Under the pieces are notes generated by a model. The model ran no database searches. It had not been told where the DNA came from and saw nothing but the letters and a program-made list of their open reading frames with translations. 64,000 nt of DNA from CAVXXB01 sp963765585 (lineage in GTDB: Bacteria > Calditrichota > Calditrichia > JAJRVZ01). The stretch's first letter is position 1. Every line of letters begins with the position of its first letter. Location of the stretch: contig CAVXXB010000022.1 of assembly GCA_963765585.1 (NCBI GenBank), positions 105,662 through 169,661 on the forward strand. The letters are read 5' to 3'. The translations under genes and the position numbers were made by a program. Below, piece by piece: positions 1 through 9,552 of the stretch.

Positions 1-111
1 TTTTAGTTTGTCAACATTAAAAATGATCAACAATCCGACTTTTAGATTTTCTTCTCTCAGGTAAGTTAGCACCTGGGCAATATGAATATTAAGGATATTC
101 TTTAGAGTTTC
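1..111 (-). pseudogene. GxxExxY (PDDEXK_3) protein, C-terminal remnant running off the left edge
   Basis: Reading leftward from base 111, the minus strand encodes ETLKNILNIHIAQVLTYL followed by a GLLIIFNV stretch. This aligns residue for residue with the C-terminal third of the complete GxxExxY gene at 10774-11145 (ETISKVHIAQILTYM, GLLINFNV). The N-terminal two thirds, with the GxxExxY signature and nuclease residues, are missing. In their place is a GC-rich palindromic repeat starting at base 113. The 3' end lies outside the window. What remains is too short to be a working nuclease, so it is called as a broken copy. Confidence 0.6.
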
Positions 112-112
112 A

Positions 113-142
113 CGCCGAAGGCGGATCCGCCCACCGGCGGGC
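113..142. repeat. GC-rich palindromic repeat
   Basis: The segment is far richer in G+C than its surroundings and contains the perfect palindrome GGCGGATCCGCC with further CCGGCGGG symmetry. It replaces the 5' part of the GxxExxY remnant. It is followed (143-175) by CTCAGAG and CTCTGTGG words like those bordering the complete GxxExxY gene near 11.3 kb. Confidence 0.5.
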
Positions 143-263
143 TCAGAGTTTTCCTCTGAGTGCTCTGTGGTTTTACCTTTTGATCCTGTTTTTTATTTTT
201 TTCATAAAACTTTTGATCTTGGGCATTCGACATTTCTCCCCATGTTCTGTATTTGTCATTTTT

Positions 264-1295
264 TTAATCCTTTACCTCACCCGTTGTTTCACGAACTATG
301 AGTTTTGCATCCAGATTTATATTTATCAGCGGAAGTGATTGTTCCTCTTCAATATTGTTTATAAGAATTTCAGCGGCCTTCTGTCCCAGCTCTTCAAGCG
401 GGGTGCTAATAGTTGTTAATGCAGGAGACCAATGGGCGGCAAACTCAATATCATCATTTCCCACTATTGCCACTTGTTCCGGAACGGCAATGTTTAATTT
501 TTGCAGGGCCGATGCCAGGCCGAGAGCCACCACATCGTTATAACACACTACCGCAGCCGGGAAATTTTGTCTTTCATAGTTTTTAAAATACATCATTCCG
601 GTATTAAAGCCATCCTGAAAATGTGAGCCACATTTCACCAACAAATCTTCTCTGAATATAAGATGGGTTTCACTAAACGCAGTGCGGAATCCATTAATTC
701 GTTCATATGTATGGGAGGCAAATTCAGGACCGGTAAAGTGCATAATATTGGTATATCCGCATTCAACCAGATATTTAACCGCCTCTGTCGTTGCTTTCAC
801 ATTATTAATACTGACCACATTGGCCTGAATGCCCGGAACTTCTTCCAGCATAACAAACGGGTAATTAAGGGTTTTTAAGCGAAAAAGATGGTCTATTTCG
901 ACGGTACCATTAATTACCGGCGCAATGATGACCCCTTTCACATCCTTGGAAGAAAATAATTGAGTAATATTTTCTTCATTATCATGATCGCTCTCGGAGC
1001 TGGCAATAAATAAAACATATTCCTTTGAATTGGCATACTTTTTTATACCCATTGCAATTGATGTATAAAACGGATTATCCAGTTCACGAATAATAAAACC
1101 GATGCTTTTTTCAACCGGCTGTTTTTTGAGAATTCTGGCGTGCCCTTTGGGACGGTAGTTTAGCTCTTTTATTATTTTGAGCACATGTCCACGGGTTTTT
1201 TCATTCACTGTGGACCTGCCGTTAATCACCGCAGAAACTGTGGCTTTTGATACATTTGCCTGATGTGCCACATCACTAATCGTTATTTTTTTCAA
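264..1295 (-). CDS. LacI-family transcriptional regulator
   Basis: The 343-residue protein has the classic LacI layout. An N-terminal helix-turn-helix (residues 4-24, TISDVAHQANVSKATVSAVI) and hinge helix (NYRPKGHARIL) precede a periplasmic-binding-protein-like sugar sensor domain (about 62-335, with VVCYNDVVALGLA and VGNDDIEFA). It is divergently transcribed from xylulokinase, and a strong palindromic operator lies between the two genes. It most likely represses the kinase and its own gene until a pentose or related sugar binds. The sugar cannot be read from sequence. Family assignment is firm; the xylose link is inference from the neighbour. Confidence 0.93.
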   Translation of the reverse strand: MKKITISDVAHQANVSKATVSAVINGRSTVNEKTRGHVLKIIKELNYRPKGHARILKKQPVEKSIGFIIRELDNPFYTSIAMGIKKYANSKEYVLFIASSESDHDNEENITQLFSSKDVKGVIIAPVINGTVEIDHLFRLKTLNYPFVMLEEVPGIQANVVSINNVKATTEAVKYLVECGYTNIMHFTGPEFASHTYERINGFRTAFSETHLIFREDLLVKCGSHFQDGFNTGMMYFKNYERQNFPAAVVCYNDVVALGLASALQKLNIAVPEQVAIVGNDDIEFAAHWSPALTTISTPLEELGQKAAEILINNIEEEQSLPLININLDAKLIVRETTGEVKD

Positions 1296-1361
1296 ATAAG
1301 CTTCCTGATGGTGATAAAAAATGATTTACTTTTAAACATTTTAGTTGCATTTAAATATAAA

Positions 1362-1391
1362 TTCAAATAATATTTGAACCGGTTCAAATAT
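1362..1391. promoter_or_regulatory. LacI-type operator with three overlapping half-sites
   Basis: Bases 1371-1390 form the perfect 20-base palindrome TATTTGAACCGGTTCAAATA, with the central CG pair typical of LacI-family operators. The left half is shared with a second inverted repeat at 1362-1378 (TTCAAATA, one base, TATTTGAA), giving three alternating half-sites. The site lies 75 bases upstream of the lacI start and about 135 upstream of xylB. Confidence 0.8.
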
Positions 1392-1432
1392 ATATAAACA
1401 AAGTTTAAGAATCAACGGACAATTATTACAAT

Positions 1433-1460
1433 TTGTTTGTGTTACCATATTTTATATATT
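1433..1460 (+). promoter_or_regulatory. Possible sigma-70 type promoter of xylB
   Basis: TTGTTT at 1433-1438 and TATATT at 1455-1460 are separated by 16 bases, downstream of the operator and upstream of the xylB ribosome site. The match is modest in an AT-rich region. Confidence 0.3.
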
Positions 1461-1524
1461 TTATTAGTGTGTATGATGTGAAATAATATGTGTCTGGTGA
1501 TACGCAAAACAGGAGAATAAAACT

Positions 1525-3021
1525 GTGTCTATTTTATTGGGAATCGATCTGGGAACATCCGGTGTAAAAATTCTGGCCATCGATGAAAAGGGTAAAAACC
1601 TGGCATCGGTCAGTGAAACCTATCCATTACTCCAACCCCGGGCCGGCTGGACGGAACAAAATGCAGAAGATTGGTGGCAAGCCGTGGTTTCTGCACTTAA
1701 GCAAATTATAAATTCACCGGAAGTTGATCCGGATTCCATCCTGGCATTATCGCTGAGTGGCCAGATGCATGGCTCCGTTTTTTTGGATAAAGAAAACCAG
1801 GTCATTCGTAATCCCATCCTGTGGAATGACACACGCACCGTGGAACAATGCCGGCAAATTACTCAAATCGTCGGCGAGCAAGATCTTATCGCTATGGTTG
1901 GTAATCCGGCACTGGAAGGATTCACCTTGCCCAAACTACTGTGGTTGAGGGAAAATGAACCCGACAATTATGAGAAGCTGCAAACTATGATGCTGCCAAA
2001 GGACTATATTGTATACCGACTTACTGGCAGGCTTTGCACAGAGGTCTCTGATGCCGCCGGCTCCTTACTACTTGATGTCAAACAACGCAAATGGTCATCT
2101 GAATTATGCGCCAAACTTGACGTTGATCCCTCGATTTTGCCGGAAGTACTTGACTCAATCGATGTTGCCAGTACACTGACAGAATCCGTATCTCGCGAAA
2201 CCGGCTTGCCCCAATCCGTGAAAGTCATTGCCGGTGGTGCGGATAATGCCTGCGGTGCGGTTGGCAATGGTATTGTTTCTGAAGGTATCATATTAGCCAG
2301 TATTGGCTCGTCGGGCGTGGTGATGGGATCGACCAATACCATGCAATATGATCCTCAGGGTCGTATCCACAGCTTTAATCACGCGGTACCACACAGATGG
2401 TACCTGATGGGCGTCACTCTGTCAGCCGGACTTTCTATGAGCTGGCTCAAAAACAATCTTATGGGAAAAGACTATGATTATATAAATCAGGAAGCTGCAA
2501 AGGTATCACCCGGATCGGAGGGGGTCATTTTCCTTCCTTACCTTTACGGCGAACGCACACCGCATCGGGATCCCATGGCGCGGGGCGCCTTTATCGGTTT
2601 ATCGGGTATACACTCCCAGGCCAACATGATGCGTGCTGTTTTTGAAGGTGTGGCATTTGCCCTGAAAGATTCATTTGAGCTGATCAAAGGGCTGGGTGTG
2701 GAACCGCGTGAAGTTCGCATGACCGGCGGTGGCGCAAAAAGTGCGCTTTGGCGGCAAATATTAGCAGATGTCTTTAATACAGAAGTAGTAACCATGCAAT
2801 CCGATGAAGGACCGGCCTTTGGTGCGGCCCTGATTGCCGGTGCAGGCTCAGGTGTCTTTAATACCATTGAAGATGCCACAGAACAGACCGTAGCTGTGGC
2901 TGATCATGTTCACCCGGATTCCGCCCGGGCTAAAAAATATGAAGAAGTTTATCCATTGTTTCAATCACTATATAAATCATTAAAAAACGACTTTGACAAA
3001 ATGTATCACTTTTACCAATAG
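1525..3021 (+). CDS. xylB: Xylulokinase (FGGY carbohydrate kinase)
   Basis: It phosphorylates D-xylulose with ATP, feeding the pentose phosphate pathway in the cytoplasm. The 498-residue length is normal. Visible family marks are the N-terminal phosphate loop LLGIDLGTSGVKIL, the substrate region ALSLSGQMHGSVFLD and LWNDTRT, the catalytic-Asp segment GGADNACGAVGNG near residue 240, and the C-terminal adenosine motif GGGAKSALWRQI. The start is GTG, chosen because AGGAG at 1511-1515 lies nine bases upstream. The gene stands alone opposite a LacI regulator with a shared operator. No xylose isomerase is visible in the window. Assignment to xylulokinase rather than another FGGY kinase rests on the SGQMHG and LWNDTRT segments. 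Confidence 0.92.
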   Translation: MSILLGIDLGTSGVKILAIDEKGKNLASVSETYPLLQPRAGWTEQNAEDWWQAVVSALKQIINSPEVDPDSILALSLSGQMHGSVFLDKENQVIRNPILWNDTRTVEQCRQITQIVGEQDLIAMVGNPALEGFTLPKLLWLRENEPDNYEKLQTMMLPKDYIVYRLTGRLCTEVSDAAGSLLLDVKQRKWSSELCAKLDVDPSILPEVLDSIDVASTLTESVSRETGLPQSVKVIAGGADNACGAVGNGIVSEGIILASIGSSGVVMGSTNTMQYDPQGRIHSFNHAVPHRWYLMGVTLSAGLSMSWLKNNLMGKDYDYINQEAAKVSPGSEGVIFLPYLYGERTPHRDPMARGAFIGLSGIHSQANMMRAVFEGVAFALKDSFELIKGLGVEPREVRMTGGGAKSALWRQILADVFNTEVVTMQSDEGPAFGAALIAGAGSGVFNTIEDATEQTVAVADHVHPDSARAKKYEEVYPLFQSLYKSLKNDFDKMYHFYQ

Positions 3022-3032
3022 TGATGGGTTCT

Positions 3033-3677
3033 TTACTCCGGTGGCCAGCTTGGATCGGGTAATGCGGTCGGTTGTGTCCCGCCCCCGTCACCGGAATCTG
3101 TCGAGCTGCCGCCGGCCACAACTACCACCGCAGCACCAACGGCAACAGCCCCAAGCCCAACCCACAGCCAGGGAAATCCGCCTTTATCTTCCTCTTTAAG
3201 ACCTGCAATCTTTCGTGCCGCCTGTTTCATTATCTGAAGCAAACCGGATACATCACCCTGATAATCGTACTGATCTGCGCGTACAATTTTTCCGGTACTC
3301 ACATCAAATACCCGCAGATCAATGGTCAGGACATCGCCAATTTTGCCGACATCACCGGCCACCATTTGCTGAACGCCAAGCAACCGCCCTGCTTCAACCA
3401 CACATTCTGACGAAGTACAACCGCTCATGTTAAATCCCTGCTCAGTCAGGATGGCATCCATTTGCCCACGCTCCAGTACGGTAAATACATTTGTGTTTAC
3501 CAATTCAGTGCGCAGGCGGTCTGCCAGGGTGGCTGCACCCGAAGGCGAAACGCCGCCCTTGGCATCAATCCCCAAGACCCCAATTGTTTTAGTTTTGTCC
3601 TGGGCAAGAATGAATGTACCCGGTACAATTAAATGCAAGAATGATAGTAACATAATCCAGTGAATGCATTTTTTCAT
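3033..3677 (-). CDS. CsgG/LpoB-like envelope protein
   Basis: The 214-residue protein has an N-terminal signal peptide (MKKCIHWIMLLSFLHLIV, cut after ILAQ). The following domain resembles the CsgG/curli-assembly fold (TIGVLGIDAKGGVSPSGAATLADRLRTEL cannot be shown in full; key words are LADRLRTEL, FTVLERGQMDAIL and DVSTGKIV). The paired cysteines in GCTSSECVVEAG are seen in related proteins of this superphylum. A glycine/alanine-rich membrane segment (about 168-190) and a low-complexity tail end the protein. GGAGAA lies eight bases before the ATG. Proteins of this type support envelope assembly or secretion, but the exact role is not known. It is transcribed in the same direction as the giant secreted protein downstream of it in coordinate. 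Confidence 0.7.
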   Translation of the reverse strand: MKKCIHWIMLLSFLHLIVPGTFILAQDKTKTIGVLGIDAKGGVSPSGAATLADRLRTELVNTNVFTVLERGQMDAILTEQGFNMSGCTSSECVVEAGRLLGVQQMVAGDVGKIGDVLTIDLRVFDVSTGKIVRADQYDYQGDVSGLLQIMKQAARKIAGLKEEDKGGFPWLWVGLGAVAVGAAVVVVAGGSSTDSGDGGGTQPTALPDPSWPPE

Positions 3678-3868
3678 TTTATTTTCTCCAAACAGTATTT
3701 TAATGACAATAGTTTATTACAAATCTATAGGAATATAATTATTGATTAAATCCATTTCTCCTCTGCGTGCTTGGCGGTAAAAATTTGTAAACGCAATGTC
3801 AAAACGGAACACATCATTAATAAAATCTTGTATCCTGTCAAAAAACAAGTCAGCATAGCGGCATCTTA

Positions 3869-6800
3869 CTACTTCGCTAAAATACCTTTCTTTATCTTTA
3901 CCTCAGAACCGGCATGGATTCTGAATATATATACGCCGCTGGCAACTGCCTGACGGGCATCATTCCGGCCATCCCATTCAACCAGGTGATATCCGGGTTG
4001 ATAATTCTGCCCGCTCAGCAAGGTACGTACCTTTTGCCCCAAAATATTATAAATATCCAGATAAACATTACCCGCTTCCGGAATGCCAAATTGTAACGTC
4101 GTGCTCATATTAAAAGGATTGGGATAATTTTGTTTTAGTTCAAAATCTGCCGGAACCAGCGGCAGACCGGCCAATTGCTGGCTAATATATGAATCAGTGC
4201 CAACCAGCAGACGATATTGCCGGTTTTTTGTCACGCCCATATTGGTCATTAACCGCCAATCGGATTCCTGCAGATCGATGGGTATCTGCAAATCAAGATC
4301 AACCAAAGAAACACGATAATCCGCCGGTATCTCACCTAGCTCTTCAAAAACCAACTCAACTTTTTCACTATTGATATCACCGGTTAAGCTCAGATCCCAG
4401 CTATAACCACCTGAGTTTTCCGCCACGATGACCGTGGAATATTTTGCTTCCGACGGGTCTGGCAGTGACTCTTCATCTGCCTGGGCCACTGTAAGTGAAA
4501 CGGCATTACCCAGCCGCGGTGGTTCATGCCAGAGATACCTGAATTTGTCATTCTTTTGTTTGTAAACACCCACAAAATTATCCAGGTCAAGGCTCTCGGA
4601 TCCATGTGCTTTTATCCGGATTCGCCAGTCTATATTTGATGATATTTTTTCTGCCCGTTTGGGAAGGCTGTTATTTTGTCCAAGCCCAATACTTAATGTG
4701 GTATTTGATGAAGTACGTATGGCCAGCCCTTCCCATCTTTTCAGATTGGTTTCACTGCGCGTCCAGCCATTACTACCGGCATACCATGCTTCCATTACTT
4801 CACCATTTACAGACAGACTCTCGGCTGGAACATCAAAATCAAAAGGATTGCCTACCAGATTCCAGCCGCTTGTGAGCGGAAGCGATGTATATTGAGATAT
4901 TTTGGGAGATTTTGCCGGTCCGCCATCAACAAATGCGTTCTGAAGATTAACCAGAAGCAGGAACGCTTTACCCGGTTTTACTATATTCTGATTTCTTATT
5001 GACGGATATGATACCAGGCTATTACCCGTAACGTCAAACAATTTCCATTTGGTATCGTCATACTCTCCAAGATCATCTTCGAAAACATCTGATAAACGAC
5101 TATTTTCTAATTCATACGGTACTGAAAATATCCGGTAGTCTACGGCTCTGGTTCCTCGCGGCTGTACCTGGGGCTGACCTCCTGATGCATGGAACACACC
5201 CTGCGCAATATTTGCCTGGATAGCGTAATAACCGGTTACCGGTTTTCGATTGGTATTACCGGCGCTGTCGCTGGCAATAATGAAATATTCCAGACCGATA
5301 TTGGTATTGGAACTGGCCGGGATTTGAGCAGAACCGCCCAACATATCTGCTTTCACCGGAGCCGAAAGCGCACCTGTTTTACGATAATACAAGCTGACAT
5401 CGGCCATACCCGCTAGCGCATCGTTCACTGTGGCAGTTATCGGAACAGCTGTATTAGGTGTGGCCAATGTCACCGGGGTATGATCGAGAATTGGCATCAC
5501 ATTGTCGTACCTTAGTTCCGTTGCGGCCCGGTTTTCATAGTTATAATTTCCGGCATTGTCTTTCAGCCAGACATACACATTCTGTACACCCGGATTATCC
5601 ACGGCAATACCGGTTATATAATTACTATCGATTAATGTATATGAACCATCATTTTCATTTTCAGGCGGTGTACCAATTTTATAAAATGCCCCGGCAATTC
5701 CTGAGGGATCATCCGGATTGGTCCAGGTTACACTGAAACTGTTTTCGTTGTGCCAACCGGCAGGTATCACCGTTAAATTTAATGGCGCATCGGGTGCGAT
5801 TTTATCGCCAATCGTATCGACTACGGTTGAGCATTCCGCCATACCGGTAAATATTTCTACATTGCCGGCATTATCATATCCTCCTGCTTCAAAATAATAG
5901 GTATGTCCGTGACTTCCGGTATAGTCGGCATTTGCGGCAGTAATATTCGTCTCCCAGTACTGCCAGGCACCGCCGTCAATACGCACTTTGACATCAAACC
6001 GGTCACTTACCCCGGACCAGGAATCATCACCACCGGACCATGTGACAGTAAATGTTTTCGCTTTTGAAACCTCCGGTGATGATGCAATGGTGCCATCCGG
6101 CGGGGTTTGATCCCAGCGCAATTCCACTGTGGAATAATTTTCATAATCCACATTACCCTCAATATCCTCAAGCCAGATATGGATATCCTGTCCGCCTTCT
6201 TCAGTCGCGCTTATTTGTACAGAGGGCGAACTTCCTGAAATTGATATCGTACCGGTAGTATCACCGGCATCAGCGGGTCCGCCACTACCAAGTTTATAAT
6301 GCGCCCGTATGATTGCTGATCGCTCAGACGGAGGATTTGTCCACTTAATTTCAAATTGCCGATCACTTTGCCAGGGACTCATTTCCAGGGTTCCCCCTGC
6401 CATCAGGTTCTCCGGCACATCCGGCGCAATGGTATCAAGGACGGTTGTATCAATTACGGTGGCGCACTCAGCTACCGAAACGAATGACTCCACATTTCCG
6501 GCACTATCATAAGCAACGGCTTCAAAATAATAGGTCTCATCGTGTTCACCGGTATATGTATCACTCTGAGCCTGAACGCCCTTCTTCCAGTCTGTCCAGC
6601 TGCCGTTTCCGATTTTTACTTTAACATCATACGATCCACTCACACCTGATCCGCCCTTGTCTTTGCCGTTTATCCAGCTCACAGTAAAATCTTGCCGTGA
6701 ACTCGTATCGGGTGCGGTCGCGCTGACCACCGGTGGGATATTGTCATATTTGAATACAAACTTGGTAGACCAGTCAGCTGCATTACCGGCACTATCCCGG

Positions 6801-9532
6801 GCACTGAGACGGAAATAACCGGCCCCCGTATCTACCGCTGCCGGATCATAAACGGATTCTGATAATGACTCACCGGATGTTCCCTCGGGATCAGGTCCCC
6901 AGTAATACAAATAATCCATAAACCCGGATAATCCATCGCTGCCGGCATTCCAGCTAAACCCCGGGTCATCATCCGAGTTTTGCCAACTATTACTTACCGT
7001 ACCACTGTTCTCGGTAATGGTGACCGGATTTTCGGGCGGAATATTATCATGTTTAAATACAAACAGGGTGGTATCATTACTCTCATTACCAGCCACATCA
7101 CGCGTTTTTACCCGCAAATAGTATACGGCATTTTCTGTTAATCCGGGGTCATAGCCATTAGTGGCGGCCGATGTTACCGGGTTGCCGGCAGAATTCGTGC
7201 CCCAGTATACCATGTATCCATTCAGCTCGGAGTGCAGATCCGCTGCACCGCTCCATGTGAATGCCGGATCTGAAACCTGGTTTTGCCATGTATCGTGCAT
7301 ACTTCCGCCGGTTTCCGAGATCGAGTTGGGATTTAGCGGAGCAGTATTATCATATAAAAACCGAAATCCGGTGACCCATTGGCCTACATTTCCGGCACTG
7401 TCGCGGGGTTGCACCCGGAAGTATGAGGTGCCCTCCGGTGCATTGGTTGAATAGGATGCAATGCTGGTTGAATCCGTCGGAATTGATCCTGTCTCATCCG
7501 GACCAAAGTAGATCATATATTTTTCTATGCCCGATAGATCCGCCGGTGCGGTCCAGTCAAACGAAGGCGTCAGGATATTATTCTGCCAGACATTATTACT
7601 GCTGCCCATTTGCTCGGTAAACCCGCTGGGACTCCCAATACTCGCATCATAACGCATAGTCACACTGGCATAGTTATTATAATCCTCATTACCATTATTA
7701 TCCACCAACCACATATAAATTGTTGTGGATCCTTCTGAACCGACAGTAAAATTTTGTGGTGGTGTACCGGGAAATCCGCCAGAATTATCCGAATTACTGG
7801 TTGGTACGGAATTCACTTTATACTTTACCTGACTTATGCCGCTGTTATCGGACGGATTGGTCCAGTTTATATAAAAGGTGTTGCTGTTTTGCCAGGGACT
7901 TGGATTACTGCCGCCGACATTTACATTTTGCGGCGCCGTTGGTGCTGAAAGATCCTGAAGAGAAAAATAATTATCGCTCTCATCTGATATTGCACTGCTG
8001 GTGCTGGTAATTTTTATTTTATAATCCGCTCCTGGGGTCAGAGCTGTGGGAATTGTCCATGCATGACTGCCGTCACTGGGCGTTGAAAGCTGTATAGTCT
8101 GAGTCAGCGCAGCGCTCTTGTAAAGTTCTATCTTTACATTCTCAGTCAGCTGATCACTCCAGCTAATTGTTTTTGTCTCACCCAGTCCCCAGACTTCACC
8201 ACCATTTGGTGAGACTAACATGAGATCAGCATTGGGCTCGTCGGCACCTTTGAACGGATTTAGTGCATCACGCGCATCACCATCGTAGTCTTTAATAATT
8301 CCGAGAATGGGCACACCGTGCAAATCGGTATCAACAAATGAAGGTCCGGATAAATGCATATCACCCATTTCCGGATTTATCAATGCCACATCTTTGTTTG
8401 TTGAATTGACATCATAACCCGACGTGGACTGCCACAGCGCCAGGCTGTTTATATTGCCATTCCAGTAACCAAGCACCCCGCTGTTTTCTGTGTCCACAAA
8501 ATAATTATTGTAATCAATTTCACAGTTATTATTGGTTTCATTAAAATTGATTGCATAGTTTGAGTAATCACCCCTTCGTTTATTAATAATGATATTATTT
8601 TTTATATTCACAGCACCATCACGCATCATCCAGATGCCATAGCTGCTTTCTCCATCAGGTGCACCGGCAGACTTACCCCCGATAAAAATTGTATTAAAGT
8701 AAATATGACTGGGTATTTGTGAGCGGTGACGGTATTGAATGCCATAGATTCTCGACATACTATCTTTTTCGGCTGTATCCATTACAATATAGTTATTATA
8801 AATCCTGTTATTTGTCTGCACTGTATCCTGAGAATACATCATTATTCCACACAGTGAATTATTTATTCTGGAGGTGGAAATATCGTGGATATAGTTATTT
8901 CTGAATATAGAGTTTGAAGCGTATCCATATATATAAATTCCGGCAACGACCTGCCCATCGCCAAGATTGTTCCGGGTATAGGATGCAATATCACAATTTT
9001 CGATCGTTGCGGACTCGGCAAACGAGAGGTCAAGGCCTGCGATGCCATCCGAACGAATTTTGCAGTACCTGATGGCGATATTATAACTGGTATCATAAGA
9101 ACTGGTAGACCAGCCCCAGCGAATTGCACTTTGATAGGCCTGCTGTGTCTGCCGGATTTCAAGAACCTGATCCGATCCCACCCCCCCGGGGCGTCCATCG
9201 ATAACTACATTTTGTGCTTTCTCAAATGAAAATATTGAATTGCCACCGTCATCAGAAATCAGACAACTGGTGGCACCGGCCGCCGGACGAATTGTCAGTG
9301 TATATTTGTCCCTGCCGGGATAGTCTCTGATCCGAATCGATTCTTGTTCATTATAGCCATCTGCCAGTTCCAGGGTCAAATGATAATCAATACCGGAGCC
9401 CCCCGGTTGCAAATAGTTGCTAAAAACATCTGTAAGCGTATTGCCATATGGACCTGGAATCGCTCTGGTACCACTGATCTGTGCCTCCAGACCAATCGCA
9501 AAAACAGAACCAACAAAACTGTAATAGCACAA
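3869..9532 (-). CDS. Giant secreted beta-helix / Ig-repeat protein with type IX sorting domain
   Basis: The reading frame is 1887 residues. Residues about 30-400 form a right-handed parallel beta-helix of the pectate-lyase/NosD type, shown by repeated Asn/Ile rungs such as SIFRNNYIHDIS and NNRIYNNYIVM. About 440-520 is a Ser-Thr-rich/Kre9-like domain (SPNGGEVWGLGETKTISW). About 530-1480 holds some nine fibronectin/Ig-like repeats with WTNPSD, YYFRV and DSAGN words. The C-terminus (LKQNYPNPFN, IYNILGQKVRTLL, GVYIFRI) is a type IX secretion sorting domain. It is probably a cell-surface or released protein that binds or cleaves polysaccharide, but no catalytic site was identified. The TTG start and missing signal peptide are suspicious: see the frameshift finding at 9500-9552, where an ATG at 9552 with CGGAG opens a proper signal peptide in another frame. 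Confidence 0.85.
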   Translation of the reverse strand: MCYYSFVGSVFAIGLEAQISGTRAIPGPYGNTLTDVFSNYLQPGGSGIDYHLTLELADGYNEQESIRIRDYPGRDKYTLTIRPAAGATSCLISDDGGNSIFSFEKAQNVVIDGRPGGVGSDQVLEIRQTQQAYQSAIRWGWSTSSYDTSYNIAIRYCKIRSDGIAGLDLSFAESATIENCDIASYTRNNLGDGQVVAGIYIYGYASNSIFRNNYIHDISTSRINNSLCGIMMYSQDTVQTNNRIYNNYIVMDTAEKDSMSRIYGIQYRHRSQIPSHIYFNTIFIGGKSAGAPDGESSYGIWMMRDGAVNIKNNIIINKRRGDYSNYAINFNETNNNCEIDYNNYFVDTENSGVLGYWNGNINSLALWQSTSGYDVNSTNKDVALINPEMGDMHLSGPSFVDTDLHGVPILGIIKDYDGDARDALNPFKGADEPNADLMLVSPNGGEVWGLGETKTISWSDQLTENVKIELYKSAALTQTIQLSTPSDGSHAWTIPTALTPGADYKIKITSTSSAISDESDNYFSLQDLSAPTAPQNVNVGGSNPSPWQNSNTFYINWTNPSDNSGISQVKYKVNSVPTSNSDNSGGFPGTPPQNFTVGSEGSTTIYMWLVDNNGNEDYNNYASVTMRYDASIGSPSGFTEQMGSSNNVWQNNILTPSFDWTAPADLSGIEKYMIYFGPDETGSIPTDSTSIASYSTNAPEGTSYFRVQPRDSAGNVGQWVTGFRFLYDNTAPLNPNSISETGGSMHDTWQNQVSDPAFTWSGAADLHSELNGYMVYWGTNSAGNPVTSAATNGYDPGLTENAVYYLRVKTRDVAGNESNDTTLFVFKHDNIPPENPVTITENSGTVSNSWQNSDDDPGFSWNAGSDGLSGFMDYLYYWGPDPEGTSGESLSESVYDPAAVDTGAGYFRLSARDSAGNAADWSTKFVFKYDNIPPVVSATAPDTSSRQDFTVSWINGKDKGGSGVSGSYDVKVKIGNGSWTDWKKGVQAQSDTYTGEHDETYYFEAVAYDSAGNVESFVSVAECATVIDTTVLDTIAPDVPENLMAGGTLEMSPWQSDRQFEIKWTNPPSERSAIIRAHYKLGSGGPADAGDTTGTISISGSSPSVQISATEEGGQDIHIWLEDIEGNVDYENYSTVELRWDQTPPDGTIASSPEVSKAKTFTVTWSGGDDSWSGVSDRFDVKVRIDGGAWQYWETNITAANADYTGSHGHTYYFEAGGYDNAGNVEIFTGMAECSTVVDTIGDKIAPDAPLNLTVIPAGWHNENSFSVTWTNPDDPSGIAGAFYKIGTPPENENDGSYTLIDSNYITGIAVDNPGVQNVYVWLKDNAGNYNYENRAATELRYDNVMPILDHTPVTLATPNTAVPITATVNDALAGMADVSLYYRKTGALSAPVKADMLGGSAQIPASSNTNIGLEYFIIASDSAGNTNRKPVTGYYAIQANIAQGVFHASGGQPQVQPRGTRAVDYRIFSVPYELENSRLSDVFEDDLGEYDDTKWKLFDVTGNSLVSYPSIRNQNIVKPGKAFLLLVNLQNAFVDGGPAKSPKISQYTSLPLTSGWNLVGNPFDFDVPAESLSVNGEVMEAWYAGSNGWTRSETNLKRWEGLAIRTSSNTTLSIGLGQNNSLPKRAEKISSNIDWRIRIKAHGSESLDLDNFVGVYKQKNDKFRYLWHEPPRLGNAVSLTVAQADEESLPDPSEAKYSTVIVAENSGGYSWDLSLTGDINSEKVELVFEELGEIPADYRVSLVDLDLQIPIDLQESDWRLMTNMGVTKNRQYRLLVGTDSYISQQLAGLPLVPADFELKQNYPNPFNMSTTLQFGIPEAGNVYLDIYNILGQKVRTLLSGQNYQPGYHLVEWDGRNDARQAVASGVYIFRIHAGSEVKIKKGILAK

Positions 9533-9552
9533 TGTTTTTTTTCACTTCTCAT

